This document shows, piece by piece, positions 27,936-36,745 of a stretch of 64,000 nt of DNA; the first letter of the stretch is position 1, and each line of letters starts with the position of its first letter. This DNA comes from Psychrobacter immobilis (GTDB lineage: Bacteria > Pseudomonadota > Gammaproteobacteria > Pseudomonadales > Moraxellaceae): contig NZ_CAJGZN010000004.1 of NCBI RefSeq assembly GCF_904846235.1, forward strand, positions 62,001 through 126,000. Direction: 5' to 3'. Below the pieces are notes generated by a model. The model had not been told where the DNA came from. It saw nothing but the letters and a program-made list of their open reading frames with translations, and did no database searches. A program made the position numbers and the translations under genes.

Positions 27936-29153
27936 TTAGACAATCCCATCGGCTTTTAGCTTTGCGATCATCTCACTGTCATAGCCCAAATCAGCAAGCG
28001 TACTGGCAGTATGCTCACTCAACTGGGGTGGCGGCGTACGATAGCTGACTGGTGATACGGATAACTTGATAGGGTTACCAAGTGCACGTACTGGACTGCC
28101 TTGCTCCGCGAAATTAACAATCATATTCCTCGCTTGCGCTTGCGGCATGGCCAAGGCTTCAGCCACATTATGAATGGCGCCGCATGGAATACCTGCTTGA
28201 TCTAAAACCTCTAGCCAATAGGTGCGAGGTTGCTTGGCAAATTGTTTAGTCAGCTCACCGCACAGCAGTTCACGATTGGCAACGCGTTGTGGATTGGTCG
28301 TAAAACGCTCGTCGGTATGCCAATCAACTGCGAGCACGTCACACAGTTTGGCAAACTGACTGTCATTACCACAGGCTAAAATAAAGTGCTGCTCGCCCTC
28401 GCCAGCAAACACTTGATACGGCACAATATTAGGATGCTGATTGCCCAGTCTTGGTGGAATCTTGTCTGAAGCCAAATGATTCATACCGACATTGGCCAGC
28501 ATGGCGAGCGCGCTATCGAGCAATGCCACATCGACATGTTGACCAACACCCGTATTTTGACGCGCCAATAGTGCCGCCTGAATACCAATCGTCAACTGTA
28601 AACCTGCAAACAAATCGACGACTGCCACGCCAACTTTGTGCGGCTCGCCATCGCTTGGACCCGTGATACTCATCAGCCCTGACAATCCTTGGATAATATA
28701 ATCATAGCCGGGGCGTTCGGCATCGGGACCTGTCTGCCCAAAGCCTGTCAATGACGCATAAATCAGCCGCGGATTGTCTTGTTTTAAGCTGTCATAATCC
28801 AAGCCGTATTTTTTTAGACCACCGACTTTGAAGTTCTCAACCAAAATATCACTCTCAGCGATTAGCTGTTTAATGATGGTTTGCCCTGTCGGCGTAGTGA
28901 TATCTACCGTGAGCGACTTTTTATTGCGGTTAATCGTAGCGTAATAAGCGGAGGTATCGTCACTGAATACTGGCGGTGCCCAATGACGTGTCTCATCACC
29001 GATATGTGGACGCTCAACCTTGATGACTTCGGCACCAAGATCAGCAAGCACTTGGGTACAAGAAGGCCCTGCCAACACTCTCGATAAATCAAGCACTTTA
29101 ATACCATGCAATGCGCCCTTTGGCATATTAGCCATATCAATCATATCTGTCAT
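27936..29153 (-). CDS. CaiB/BaiF family CoA-transferase
   Basis: Class III CoA-transferase of 405 residues. Visible features: GIKVLDLSRVLAGPSCTQVLADLGAEVIKVE at the N-terminus (CoA binding), the catalytic Asp region NFKVGGLKKYGLDYDSL, RPGYDYIIQGLSGLMSITG and AALLARQNTGVGQHVDVALLDS. Its gene follows glutaryl-CoA dehydrogenase on the same strand, so it plausibly transfers CoA to glutarate (compare mammalian SUGCT, succinyl-CoA:glutarate CoA-transferase), supplying the dehydrogenase. AAGGGAAG precedes the ATG. Substrate assignment is by context. Confidence 0.85.
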   Translation of the reverse strand: MTDMIDMANMPKGALHGIKVLDLSRVLAGPSCTQVLADLGAEVIKVERPHIGDETRHWAPPVFSDDTSAYYATINRNKKSLTVDITTPTGQTIIKQLIAESDILVENFKVGGLKKYGLDYDSLKQDNPRLIYASLTGFGQTGPDAERPGYDYIIQGLSGLMSITGPSDGEPHKVGVAVVDLFAGLQLTIGIQAALLARQNTGVGQHVDVALLDSALAMLANVGMNHLASDKIPPRLGNQHPNIVPYQVFAGEGEQHFILACGNDSQFAKLCDVLAVDWHTDERFTTNPQRVANRELLCGELTKQFAKQPRTYWLEVLDQAGIPCGAIHNVAEALAMPQAQARNMIVNFAEQGSPVRALGNPIKLSVSPVSYRTPPPQLSEHTASTLADLGYDSEMIAKLKADGIV

Positions 29154-29200
29154 GAGCTTCCCTTACTCTGTCGCGTATTTTGCGACTTTTAATCATAAAA

Positions 29201-29247
29201 TTGTTATTCATGATTTAGCTATTTAACCGTTGAATCATGAATAACAA
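29201..29247 (-). terminator. Perfect 15-bp inverted repeat, terminator-like, downstream of gcdH
   Basis: TTGTTATTCATGATT (29201-29215) and AATCATGAATAACAA (29233-29247) are perfect complements around a 17-base loop. On the minus strand the stem is followed by TTTTA, so it may attenuate transcription from gcdH into the CoA-transferase gene. Confidence 0.6.
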
Positions 29248-29254
29248 CTGAAAA

Positions 29255-29307
29255 ACGTACGCTACTGTTAATGCTCTTTTGATAAAAAGCCAAGCAGTAA
29301 CGTACGT
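29255..29307. repeat. Second inverted repeat between gcdH and CoA-transferase
   Basis: ACGTACGCTACTG (29255-29267) pairs with CAGTAACGTACGT (29295-29307) at 12 of 13 positions. The loop contains a further GCTCTTTT/AAAAAGC hairpin. It lies only eight bases from the first inverted repeat. Confidence 0.6.
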
Positions 29308-29348
29308 CATAAAATACAGTTGTACCAAAAATTATTAGCTAAAAATTC

Positions 29349-30533
29349 TTAAAAGAACGCTTGAATGCCTGTCTGTGCACGGCCTAGGATAAGCGCATGA
29401 ATATCATGTGTACCCTCGTAAGTATTGACGGCTTCCAAGTTCATCACGTGACGGATGATATGGAACTCATCAGAGATACCGTTACCGCCATGCATGTCAC
29501 GAGCGATGCGAGCGATATCAAGCGCCTTGCCGCAATTGTTACGCTTAATAAGTGAAATCATTTCAGGTGCTGCATTGTCTTCATCCATCAGACGACCCAC
29601 GCGTAGCGCTGCTTGTAGACCTAAGGTAATTTCAGTCTGCATATTAGCCAGCTTCAACTGTACCAGCTGCGTTGCCGCTAGCGGACGACCAAACTGCTTA
29701 CGATCGAGCGTGTACTGACGAGCAGCTTTCCAGCAGAACTCAGCCGCACCCATCGAACCCCATGCGATACCATAACGGGCTTTGTTTAAGCAGCCAAATG
29801 GCCCTTTTAGACCACGGATATCTGGGAAAGCATTGGCTTCAGGAACGAATACTTTGTCCATAACAATCTCACCAGTGACTGACGCACGTAATGAGAACTT
29901 ACCTTCGATTTTCGGCGCAGATAATCCTTTCATGCCTTTGTCTAAAACAAAACCGCGAATCTCGCCAGCATCGTCTTTTGCCCACACGACAAATACGTCA
30001 GCGATAGGACTGTTGGTGATCCACATTTTATTACCAGTCAACTCATAACCGCCATCTACAGCGCGCGCACGAGTAGACATCGATGAAGGATCAGATCCTG
30101 AGTCTGGTTCAGTCAGACCGAAGCAGCCTACATACTCACCTGTGGCAAGCTTAGGCAAATAACGCTCTCTTTGCTCTTCTGTGCCATACGCCCAAATAGG
30201 ATGCATAACCAAGCTTGACTGTACGCTCATCGCTGAACGGTAGCCCGAATCAACGGCTTCTACTTCCTTGGCAATCAGACCATAAGCAACACTCGATAAG
30301 CCAGCACAGCCATAACCTTCAATCGTGACACCAAGCAGACCCATTTCACCCATTTGACGCATGATATTACGGTCAAAATTCTCATTGCGATTGGCCTCAA
30401 TAATGCCAGGCATCAGCTCTTTTTGAAAAAACTGACGCGCGCTGTCGGTGACCATGCGCTCTTCTTCAGTGAGCTGGTCACGTAGTAAAAAAGGATCTTC
30501 CCAATCAAAGCGTGGGCTAGTAGATGTTGCCAT
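29349..30533 (-). CDS. gcdH: Glutaryl-CoA dehydrogenase
   Basis: FAD-dependent acyl-CoA dehydrogenase of 394 residues that converts glutaryl-CoA to crotonyl-CoA and CO2 in lysine, tryptophan and glutarate degradation. Family marks: [15 protein letters not shown] (FAD binding), [37 protein letters not shown], and the catalytic base Glu in [15 protein letters not shown]. The frame is open from 30557, but AAGGAG sits six bases before the ATG at 30533, the likely start (MATSTSPRF). Divergent from an IclR regulator; the CoA-transferase follows. Confidence 0.93.
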   Translation of the reverse strand: MATSTSPRFDWEDPFLLRDQLTEEERMVTDSARQFFQKELMPGIIEANRNENFDRNIMRQMGEMGLLGVTIEGYGCAGLSSVAYGLIAKEVEAVDSGYRSAMSVQSSLVMHPIWAYGTEEQRERYLPKLATGEYVGCFGLTEPDSGSDPSSMSTRARAVDGGYELTGNKMWITNSPIADVFVVWAKDDAGEIRGFVLDKGMKGLSAPKIEGKFSLRASVTGEIVMDKVFVPEANAFPDIRGLKGPFGCLNKARYGIAWGSMGAAEFCWKAARQYTLDRKQFGRPLAATQLVQLKLANMQTEITLGLQAALRVGRLMDEDNAAPEMISLIKRNNCGKALDIARIARDMHGGNGISDEFHIIRHVMNLEAVNTYEGTHDIHALILGRAQTGIQAFF

Positions 30534-30709
30534 GTGGATCTCCTTGGTATCAGTCATCCTGACTGACGAATAGTGATTGATACATCATTTGGTCTAACAA
30601 GTCATTGACTTCATTATTCCGCTGTGCGAAACTTAGTTTCATAATTTAAAACCATTTAACCAAACTTTCGCTGCGCTGTAAACCTTTATCAAAAAAAGAT
30701 GAGTATAAA

Positions 30710-31537
30710 ATGACGAAACCCTTATCAACAGCTACTCCGCTACTCGAACGCATGCATGCAACAATGAGTCAAAACAAGGAAGAGAATGACCGACAGTTTG
30801 TGACGGCATTGGGTCGTGGGCTGTCTCTACTCGCAGCATTTGAACATGATGACAGGCTCACTCATCAGCAATTGTGTCAGATGACAGATCTGCCAAAGGC
30901 AACCATTACTCGCCTTATCCATACCTTAACCACGCTTGGGTTTTTACGTGTCACTGAGCACGGACAGTATCAATTGGGCAGTAGTGCTGTCCGATTAAGT
31001 GCGACCGCATGGAGTCGTCACGATATGGTCGCAGCAGCTGAGCCTTTACTGCGTCAGTTTGCTAGTGAGAATGAAGTATCTGTAAATTTGGCAACCGAAG
31101 TCGAGGGAGAAATGCGCTATCACGCCTGTTGCCGTAGTCCTGCTCGCCTATCAGTCAACTTGCAGGTTGGCTCCGCCGTACCTGTCGCACGCACTGCCAT
31201 TGGACGTGCTTTTTATGCGGTAAGTACGCAAGCGAGAAAGGCGGTCATCATTAGTAATCTACAAGAGAATTTGTCTGTTGAAGATTATAACCATGCGCAA
31301 ACTGCCCTAGCCAGTGCGGCAAAGTATTATGAAAAGTATGGCTATACCGTCTCTGATGGGGAGTTTTCTACTGATATTTTGGCAGTCGCGGTTGGGGTAT
31401 ATGATGTCGCAACAGGACAATATGCTTATTCGCTCAATGCCAGTGTACCAAGTGCCAACTGGGAAGCGGATGAGTATGCTGCGATGATCGTGCCAAAATT
31501 GCAGGCGTTGGCGGAGCGGATTGGTGGCGGGGTTTAA
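30710..31537 (+). CDS. IclR family transcriptional regulator, next to gcdH
   Basis: A 275-residue IclR regulator. After a ~25-residue N-terminal extension, a winged helix-turn-helix (about 27-90: FVTALGRGLSLLAAFEHDDRLTHQQL in part, LPKATITRLIHTLTTLGFL) is followed by the effector domain (about 100-270, ending in a LQALAERIG helix). Divergent from gcdH across about 175 bases, which suggests control of glutarate catabolism. It belongs to the PcaR/PobR-like side of the family by the N-terminal pattern. Activator or repressor role cannot be told. Confidence 0.85.
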   Translation: MTKPLSTATPLLERMHATMSQNKEENDRQFVTALGRGLSLLAAFEHDDRLTHQQLCQMTDLPKATITRLIHTLTTLGFLRVTEHGQYQLGSSAVRLSATAWSRHDMVAAAEPLLRQFASENEVSVNLATEVEGEMRYHACCRSPARLSVNLQVGSAVPVARTAIGRAFYAVSTQARKAVIISNLQENLSVEDYNHAQTALASAAKYYEKYGYTVSDGEFSTDILAVAVGVYDVATGQYAYSLNASVPSANWEADEYAAMIVPKLQALAERIGGGV

Positions 31538-31602
31538 AACAGTAATATGGTGAAGATATAAGCCTTTTAGCCAGTCATGACACTTTTCTATTGATATAAA
31601 TT

Positions 31603-31630
31603 AAAGAGCTGGTTAATTGGCTGGCTCTTT
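31603..31630. terminator. Hairpin after IclR regulator and Hint remnant
   Basis: AAAGAGC pairs with GCTCTTT around a 14-base loop, between the convergent IclR gene and the Hint remnant. The T-run is short, so it is a moderate terminator candidate in both directions. Confidence 0.45.
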
Positions 31631-31717
31631 AGCGTCTAATACCCACACAGCATCGTGTCCAACAAAATACGTATGATGGTCCGCCACTTCTATGTTATAG
31701 ACGTGGTCCTCTAAGGG
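31613..31717 (-). pseudogene. Orphan Hint C-terminal module remnant
   Basis: Directly after the Hint protein gene at 31711-32604, but in another reading frame and behind a stop codon, the minus strand encodes EDHVYNIEVADHHTYFVG and then HDAVWVLDAKEPAN before TAA. This is the canonical C-terminal block of a Hint domain (VYNIEV...HTYFV...VWVHN), with VLD in place of VHN. It has no start or ribosome binding site of its own. It is either the displaced end of the preceding gene after a frameshift or rearrangement, or the relic of a lost third cassette. Confidence 0.7.
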
Positions 31718-32604
31718 TTAGGGCATATATCGTTATAGCGTCGCATCTGCTTATGAATACTTTCATCTGTTAATCCCATTGAATCGCCATACTTTTTGAT
31801 ACTGGCTAAAGCTTTTTTGAATAAACCTTCATCACCAATTCTATTTTCTTTGATTATTTTTCCCTCAAAGATTAGAGGTGAGTGCATCTCTCTTACAAAC
31901 CTTTCTGCACTATGTGTCTTAGGCGCTATGTCTTGACGTAATCTTACATTCAATGTTTTATAAAGATCAGGGTCTATAATAAAGGGTGCCTTTTCATTGA
32001 TGAGCAACTTAGCATCAGAAGTTTGCAGATTGACAGTTTTGATTTCTTCTTTGAACGCTTCTTCTGTATTGGCTAAACTTACATACTGATAGCCACTATC
32101 TGAGAATTTTACAAATTGAACCAGTCCGTCAGTTTCCCATAAGTCTTTGTCTTGTATGTTTTGTATGTAAGCACAGCCTTCAGGGTAGTTCGGTAAAGTA
32201 CGTACAGGGATAAACGAGTAATCATCAAGTGCAATCGTATCACCATGAGCAGACGTTAGATATCTAGCTGGTAAACGCTCCGCCGACAACCATTCACCTT
32301 CCTTATCTTCAGGCTGGCGAGTTACCCAGAATGGGTGATTGCTGGTACAAAAGATATAATTGCTACCCTTTTCTCCTCGCGCATCAGCGGTCTCATTAAA
32401 ATACTCAACTTTAAAGATACTTTTCTTATTGGGTGATTTAAAGGTGCTGAGTACGGGTTTGTAATCTATATCACCACTACCATCTTCAGACTTAGAGAGT
32501 ACAGGCTTTGATAAAATTAAGTCACCTACTTTGATATCTTGAATCGGCACTAGACCTTTATCGGTATGTACGAGCGTCCCTGCCACAAATCCTTTGTTAT
32601 TCAT
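31711..32604 (-). CDS. Stand-alone Hint-domain protein with unknown C-terminal domain
   Basis: A 297-residue protein that begins with a Hint (hedgehog/intein) N-terminal block: GFVAGTLVHTDKGLVPIQDI, then KVGDLILSKP, and TSNHPFWV near residue 91. Hint modules in polymorphic toxins and inteins normally start with Cys just before FVAGT; here that position is Gly, so autoproteolysis is unlikely. From about residue 200 the sequence is unrelated to its paralogue and unrecognised (FIIDPDLYKTLNVRLRQDI to the end). AAAGGAA precedes the ATG, so it is translated as a separate protein. Second in a run of three minus-strand genes. Possibly an orphan toxin-type cassette. Confidence 0.65.
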   Translation of the reverse strand: MNNKGFVAGTLVHTDKGLVPIQDIKVGDLILSKPVLSKSEDGSGDIDYKPVLSTFKSPNKKSIFKVEYFNETADARGEKGSNYIFCTSNHPFWVTRQPEDKEGEWLSAERLPARYLTSAHGDTIALDDYSFIPVRTLPNYPEGCAYIQNIQDKDLWETDGLVQFVKFSDSGYQYVSLANTEEAFKEEIKTVNLQTSDAKLLINEKAPFIIDPDLYKTLNVRLRQDIAPKTHSAERFVREMHSPLIFEGKIIKENRIGDEGLFKKALASIKKYGDSMGLTDESIHKQMRRYNDICPNP

Positions 32605-32639
32605 TAGCTTTCCTTTTACTGTTTTTATTATTGATGCAA

Positions 32640-33491
32640 TTAGTTATTTGAACTGGCATCATGTACCCATAGTCCTGCTTGATCAATAAAACAAGTATGA
32701 TTGTCTGCCACCTCAAAGTTGTAGACGGTTGTCGTATAAGGAATAGGCTTATCTTGATGGTCTTTTAAATAATTTAGTGTTCGTAGCCCACCTTCTTTGT
32801 TTAAACCCCCCTTATTCAAGTAACCATTTTGCTGGTAAAAACTAAGATCTTTAACATAGCCTATACCTTTATATTCTGCCTTACTATAGTCGAGCATGTG
32901 TGCTTCGGCATCTTGTACGTAATCATCGTAGTAGTCTTCATGATAATGCTTTTGATACCAAAAATAGTTTGGATTACTCTCCAAATCTTCATGAGCGATT
33001 TGATAGGTAGGTTGCACACGCTCAACGGTATACATTACGCCATCGGCATTCACAGCAATCTCATACTGTTGTAGTTCGTCCACACGTTTAAAGTGAGGCT
33101 GATCATAGAACTCAATGTCCGCCTGTGGATTTTCCATGGCTCCGACCACCCAAACAGGGTGATTGGGCGTCGCTAGAAAATCACTGAAGCGACTAGCTGA
33201 TTGAATTTTTTTATCAGCAAGCAGATAATTTTGAATATCAAAGTTTTCATCACCTGGTTTTAATCTATAAGGCGAAGTATTATTTTTCTCTAAACGTACG
33301 ATCCACATCTCTTTGTCTTCATGCACAAAGGTCTTGACCACAGGCTTATACTCTATGTCACCGCTACCATCTTCAGGCTTGGAGAGTACAGGCTTTGATA
33401 AAACTAAGTCACCCACTTTGATATCTTGGATTGGCACTAAACCTTTGTCTGTAAGAATCAAAGTCCCTGCCACAAATCCTGTGTTGTTCAT
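32640..33491 (-). CDS. Stand-alone Hint-domain protein, paralogue with intact C-terminal block
   Basis: A 283-residue Hint protein whose first ~45 residues (MNNTGFVAGTLILTDKGLVP and IKVGDLVLSKPVLSK) are nearly identical to the downstream paralogue. It keeps TPNHPVWVVG near residue 105 and, unlike that paralogue, the Hint end block VYNFEVADNHTCFIDQAGLWVHD close to its C-terminus. The usual N-terminal Cys is Gly. The middle (about 120-250) holds a Tyr/Asp/His-rich insert (YFWYQKHYHEDYYDDY). No toxin domain follows the Hint block: the protein ends with ASSNN. AAGGA precedes the ATG. Role not known; likely derived from a secreted polymorphic toxin. Confidence 0.65.
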   Translation of the reverse strand: MNNTGFVAGTLILTDKGLVPIQDIKVGDLVLSKPVLSKPEDGSGDIEYKPVVKTFVHEDKEMWIVRLEKNNTSPYRLKPGDENFDIQNYLLADKKIQSASRFSDFLATPNHPVWVVGAMENPQADIEFYDQPHFKRVDELQQYEIAVNADGVMYTVERVQPTYQIAHEDLESNPNYFWYQKHYHEDYYDDYVQDAEAHMLDYSKAEYKGIGYVKDLSFYQQNGYLNKGGLNKEGGLRTLNYLKDHQDKPIPYTTTVYNFEVADNHTCFIDQAGLWVHDASSNN

Positions 33492-33509
33492 GTCTTATCC
33501 TTTTTAATA

Positions 33510-33932
33510 TTATCGTTTTAACCCATCAAACCTCAGCCCAAACTTTAGCAGATACTTACGCAGTCGGTCGCTGTCGTTATTGCTTTTCAGCTGAGTTCTG
33601 GAGTTGGCGTACAGATAGCGCCCAGCCGCCGCTTGGTTTTTATGGTTGATACAAACCTCAATCACATATGCCAATTGCACTGCATCAAACGGATCAATAG
33701 TTGTCAGCATGTCTTCATTGAGATATTTTCTTAAAATATTATGGCTACCCTGCTCAACGGTTTCGCTGTTTAAAGTAACATATGGGCTATTTTTAATCAC
33801 TTTATTGCATATACTGTCATTACTTATTTCCGTAATCGAACTAATGCCGCTCTCAACAGAAATGATTTGGATCACCCTGTTACCCATTGATACCGACGTA
33901 ATGACGTCATGCGTGTATGATGTACGCGACAA
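33510..33932 (-). CDS. Small protein with RtcR-like C-terminal helix-turn-helix
   Basis: A 140-residue protein (TTG start at 33932; a shorter form could begin at the ATG at 33887). The first ~75 residues are not recognised. The last ~60 (FDAVQLAYVIEVCINHKNQ, AGRYLYANSRTQ, NDSDRLRKYLLKFGL) closely resemble, from memory, the C-terminal DNA-binding segment of RtcR, the sigma-54 activator of RNA-repair genes. The RtcR sensor and AAA domains are absent. It ends 18 bases before the first Hint gene and is probably co-transcribed. It might be a small regulator of that operon, or a decayed RtcR. Confidence 0.5.
   Translation of the reverse strand: MSRTSYTHDVITSVSMGNRVIQIISVESGISSITEISNDSICNKVIKNSPYVTLNSETVEQGSHNILRKYLNEDMLTTIDPFDAVQLAYVIEVCINHKNQAAAGRYLYANSRTQLKSNNDSDRLRKYLLKFGLRFDGLKR
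33901..33910. repeat. Perfect palindrome ATGACGTCAT
   Basis: A 10-bp perfect palindrome near the start of the RtcR-like gene, between two divergent transcription units. If that gene starts at the ATG at 33887, the palindrome lies just upstream of it and could be an operator; otherwise it is inside the coding region. Confidence 0.3.
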
Positions 33933-33977
33933 ATGTAAGCATCTTATTTATATCAATCATTACTATTGAGCCTCGCT

Positions 33978-35792
33978 ATGCCTGAATCTCGTACCAATCT
34001 AAACCCTGAACCAAAAACCAGCTCGCCGTATTTTATCGGATTATTACTTCGCTATAGCACGTTTGGCGCGGCGATTTTAATTCTATTAGCGGGCTTATTA
34101 TTGGTAAGTTGGTGGCTGATTGTAATCGGTGGTTTGGCTGTGGCGCTTGGTATTTATGATTTGATTCAGTCCAAGCACGCGATATTGAGCAACTACCCTG
34201 TCGCTGGACATATTCGCTATGTATTGGAAGATTTCCGTCCTGAGATTCGCCAGTACTTGCTTGAGGACGATAAAGAACAAGTACCGTTCTCACGTCAGCA
34301 GCGTGCGCTAGTCTATCAACGTGCTAAGAACGTCAGTGACACCAACGCCTTTGGTACGTTGGACAATCTATATACTCATGGTAAAGAATGGTTTTTGCAA
34401 TCTACCATCAGTGCACCGTTAGAAAACAAAGACTTTCGTATTATGGTCGGCGGTGAGCGTTGTCAGCAGCCACACGATATGTCGGTATTCAATATCTCCG
34501 CGATGAGCTTTGGCAGTCTCTCAGCGAACGCCATCATGGCACTCAATCAAGGCGCAAAATTGGGCGGATTTACTCATGACACGGGCGAAGGCGCGATCAG
34601 CCCTTATCATCGTAAGTTCGGTGGTGATTTGATTTGGGAATTGGGTACAGGCTACTTTGGTTGCCGTGATAATGATGGTAACTTTGATCCACAGTCTTTT
34701 GCTGAAAAAGCCGTCGATCCTCAAGTTAAAATGATTGAAATCAAGCTTTCACAAGGTGCCAAGCCTGGTAAAGGTGGCGTCCTTCCCTCTAGCAAAATCA
34801 CGCAAGAGATTGCAGACACACGTCAAGTACCTACGGGTCAAGACTGTATCTCGCCTTCTTCGCATACCGCATTTAGCACCCCGCGCGAGTTAGTCGCCTT
34901 TTGGCAGCAGCTGCGTGAGTTATCTGGTGGCAAGCCAGTTGGCTTCAAGCTATGTATTGGTCAGCCATGGCAGTTTATGGCGATTGTCAAAGCGATGATA
35001 GAGACGGATAACTATCCTGATTTTATCGTTATTGATGGTGCAGAAGGCGGCACAGGTGCAGCGCCTGTCGAGTTTATGGACAATGTCGGCATGCCAATGG
35101 TTGAAGGGTTTTTGCTCGTACATAATACTTTAGTCGGTGCAGGTATTCGTGACAAAATTAAGCTTGGCGTCAGTGGCAAGATCGTATCAGGCTTTGATAT
35201 TGCGCGCATGATTGCGCTAGGTGCCGATTGGTGTAACTCAGCACGTGGTTTTATGTTTGCGGTTGGCTGCATTCAGTCGCGCTCTTGTCATACCAACACC
35301 TGCCCAACGGGTGTAGCTACCCAAGATCCATATCGTCAAAAGGCGCTCGACGTCCCTAGTAAAGCTGAGCGTGTTGCAAGTTTCCATAAAAACACGCTAA
35401 AATCGCTTGCCAGTATCGTAGGTGCGGTTGGTTTACAGCATCCTAGCCAATTACAGCCGTATCATATTGCACGCCGCTTAGACGATGGGCAGATTAAGCT
35501 GTTATCCAAATTCTTCTACTTTACTGATAAAGGCGCATTGCTCGATCATAGTGCCCGTGCCGATGTATTTAACCAGATGTGGGTCATGGCAAACCCTGAT
35601 AGCTTCTTAGCCAATAATGACGCACTCATTGCTTATAACAAAGACTCGCGTGATAAGGGCAAAGAAACTGGCGCGCCAACAGAACACAGCGCTGGATACA
35701 ATTCTGAGCATTTGACCAATCTCACCGATGGTGGACGATTAATTGGTAATGTGAATAATACAATCCGCGACTTCCCGCCTACTAGCGATTGA
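33978..35792 (+). CDS. FMN-binding glutamate synthase family protein
   Basis: A 604-residue protein with two N-terminal membrane helices (about 14-58), then a glutamate synthase-type FMN barrel (about 130-540). The barrel shows ISAMSFGSLSANAIMALNQGA, GGVLPSSKIT and IDGAEGGTGAAPVEFMD. A cysteine cluster CIQSRSCHTNTCPTGVATQ is as in the 3Fe-4S-binding region of GltB. There is no amidotransferase domain, so it is not a classical glutamate synthase; its reaction is not established. A TTG at 33966 is in frame, but I prefer the ATG at 33978. Divergent from the Hint locus. Confidence 0.83.
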   Translation: MPESRTNLNPEPKTSSPYFIGLLLRYSTFGAAILILLAGLLLVSWWLIVIGGLAVALGIYDLIQSKHAILSNYPVAGHIRYVLEDFRPEIRQYLLEDDKEQVPFSRQQRALVYQRAKNVSDTNAFGTLDNLYTHGKEWFLQSTISAPLENKDFRIMVGGERCQQPHDMSVFNISAMSFGSLSANAIMALNQGAKLGGFTHDTGEGAISPYHRKFGGDLIWELGTGYFGCRDNDGNFDPQSFAEKAVDPQVKMIEIKLSQGAKPGKGGVLPSSKITQEIADTRQVPTGQDCISPSSHTAFSTPRELVAFWQQLRELSGGKPVGFKLCIGQPWQFMAIVKAMIETDNYPDFIVIDGAEGGTGAAPVEFMDNVGMPMVEGFLLVHNTLVGAGIRDKIKLGVSGKIVSGFDIARMIALGADWCNSARGFMFAVGCIQSRSCHTNTCPTGVATQDPYRQKALDVPSKAERVASFHKNTLKSLASIVGAVGLQHPSQLQPYHIARRLDDGQIKLLSKFFYFTDKGALLDHSARADVFNQMWVMANPDSFLANNDALIAYNKDSRDKGKETGAPTEHSAGYNSEHLTNLTDGGRLIGNVNNTIRDFPPTSD

Positions 35793-35898
35793 TTCAGCGC
35801 CTAAATTGTTGTACTTAAAAAAATAGTAATGAAAGTATAATTAAGCAGTAGATAGCAACCAAACTTAAATAATTAGTATATTAAAAGACACGTGATCG

Positions 35899-36711
35899 AT
35901 GCCAAGTTCTATTTTTACCTTATCTCTATCAACGATAGTGCTTGCGCTAGGTCTGAGCGCTTGCCAGCAGACAAATACCAATGCGGCTAGTAGCGATACC
36001 GATAGTTGGTCATGTCAGACTGAAGACACGCCTTTTACTTATAGCGTTTGCCGAGTGGATGCTACCGCGTTAGCGAGCGAGCGTTATTCATTACAACTGT
36101 TTTGGCAATCCTCTGATAACAATGAGCCTCTGCTAACCTTTGATGCGTTATTGGCTACATTACCGAACAATGAGACCCTTAACTTTGCGATGAATGCAGG
36201 CATGTACAATGAAAACTATGCGCCGATTGGCTATACCGTCATCGAAGGCAAAGAACTCAAATCGCTAAATGTAAGAGAAGGTGGTGGTAATTTTCATCTA
36301 TTACCTAATGGGGTTATGTGGTGGGACAAAGCTGGCAACGTGCAAATCACCGAAAGTAATGCGTTAAATGATCAGCTAAATAACGGTGATGTGCAGCCTT
36401 GGTATGCGACGCAATCGGGTCCTATGCTGGTCATCAATAACGAGATACACCCACAGTTCAACCCTGATAGCAGCTCAATCAAACTGCGTAATGGTGCAGG
36501 TGTTTGCCGTGACGGCAGTATACAGCTCGTTAATAGCGATGAGCCTGTGACTTTTTATCAGTTTGCAGAATTATTTAAGGATGAGCTGGGTTGTTCAAAC
36601 GCGCTGTTTTTAGACGGTGGTATTGCCTCAGCGTTGTATGCACCTAGTATCGACAAGCAGGATAAAAAAGAGATGGGCGTGATGATTGGATTGGTTGAAA
36701 ATAAAGAGTAA
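35899..36711 (+). CDS. Phosphodiester glycosidase family lipoprotein (NAGPA domain)
   Basis: A 270-residue exported lipoprotein. The N-terminal signal ends in the lipobox LSAC (Cys21 predicted acylated). The remainder is a NAGPA/DUF2233-type domain, seen in FAMNAGMYNENYAPIGYTVIEG, SGPMLVINNEIHPQF, KLRNGAGVC and the terminal ALFLDGGIASALYAP. Family members cleave sugar phosphodiester links such as GlcNAc-1-P substituents or act on wall teichoic-like polymers; the substrate here is unknown. Monocistronic, with a strong terminator after it. Confidence 0.83.
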   Translation: MPSSIFTLSLSTIVLALGLSACQQTNTNAASSDTDSWSCQTEDTPFTYSVCRVDATALASERYSLQLFWQSSDNNEPLLTFDALLATLPNNETLNFAMNAGMYNENYAPIGYTVIEGKELKSLNVREGGGNFHLLPNGVMWWDKAGNVQITESNALNDQLNNGDVQPWYATQSGPMLVINNEIHPQFNPDSSSIKLRNGAGVCRDGSIQLVNSDEPVTFYQFAELFKDELGCSNALFLDGGIASALYAPSIDKQDKKEMGVMIGLVENKE

Positions 36712-36745
36712 TGTACCCTGATACTCTTTATTTTCAACTAAGATT

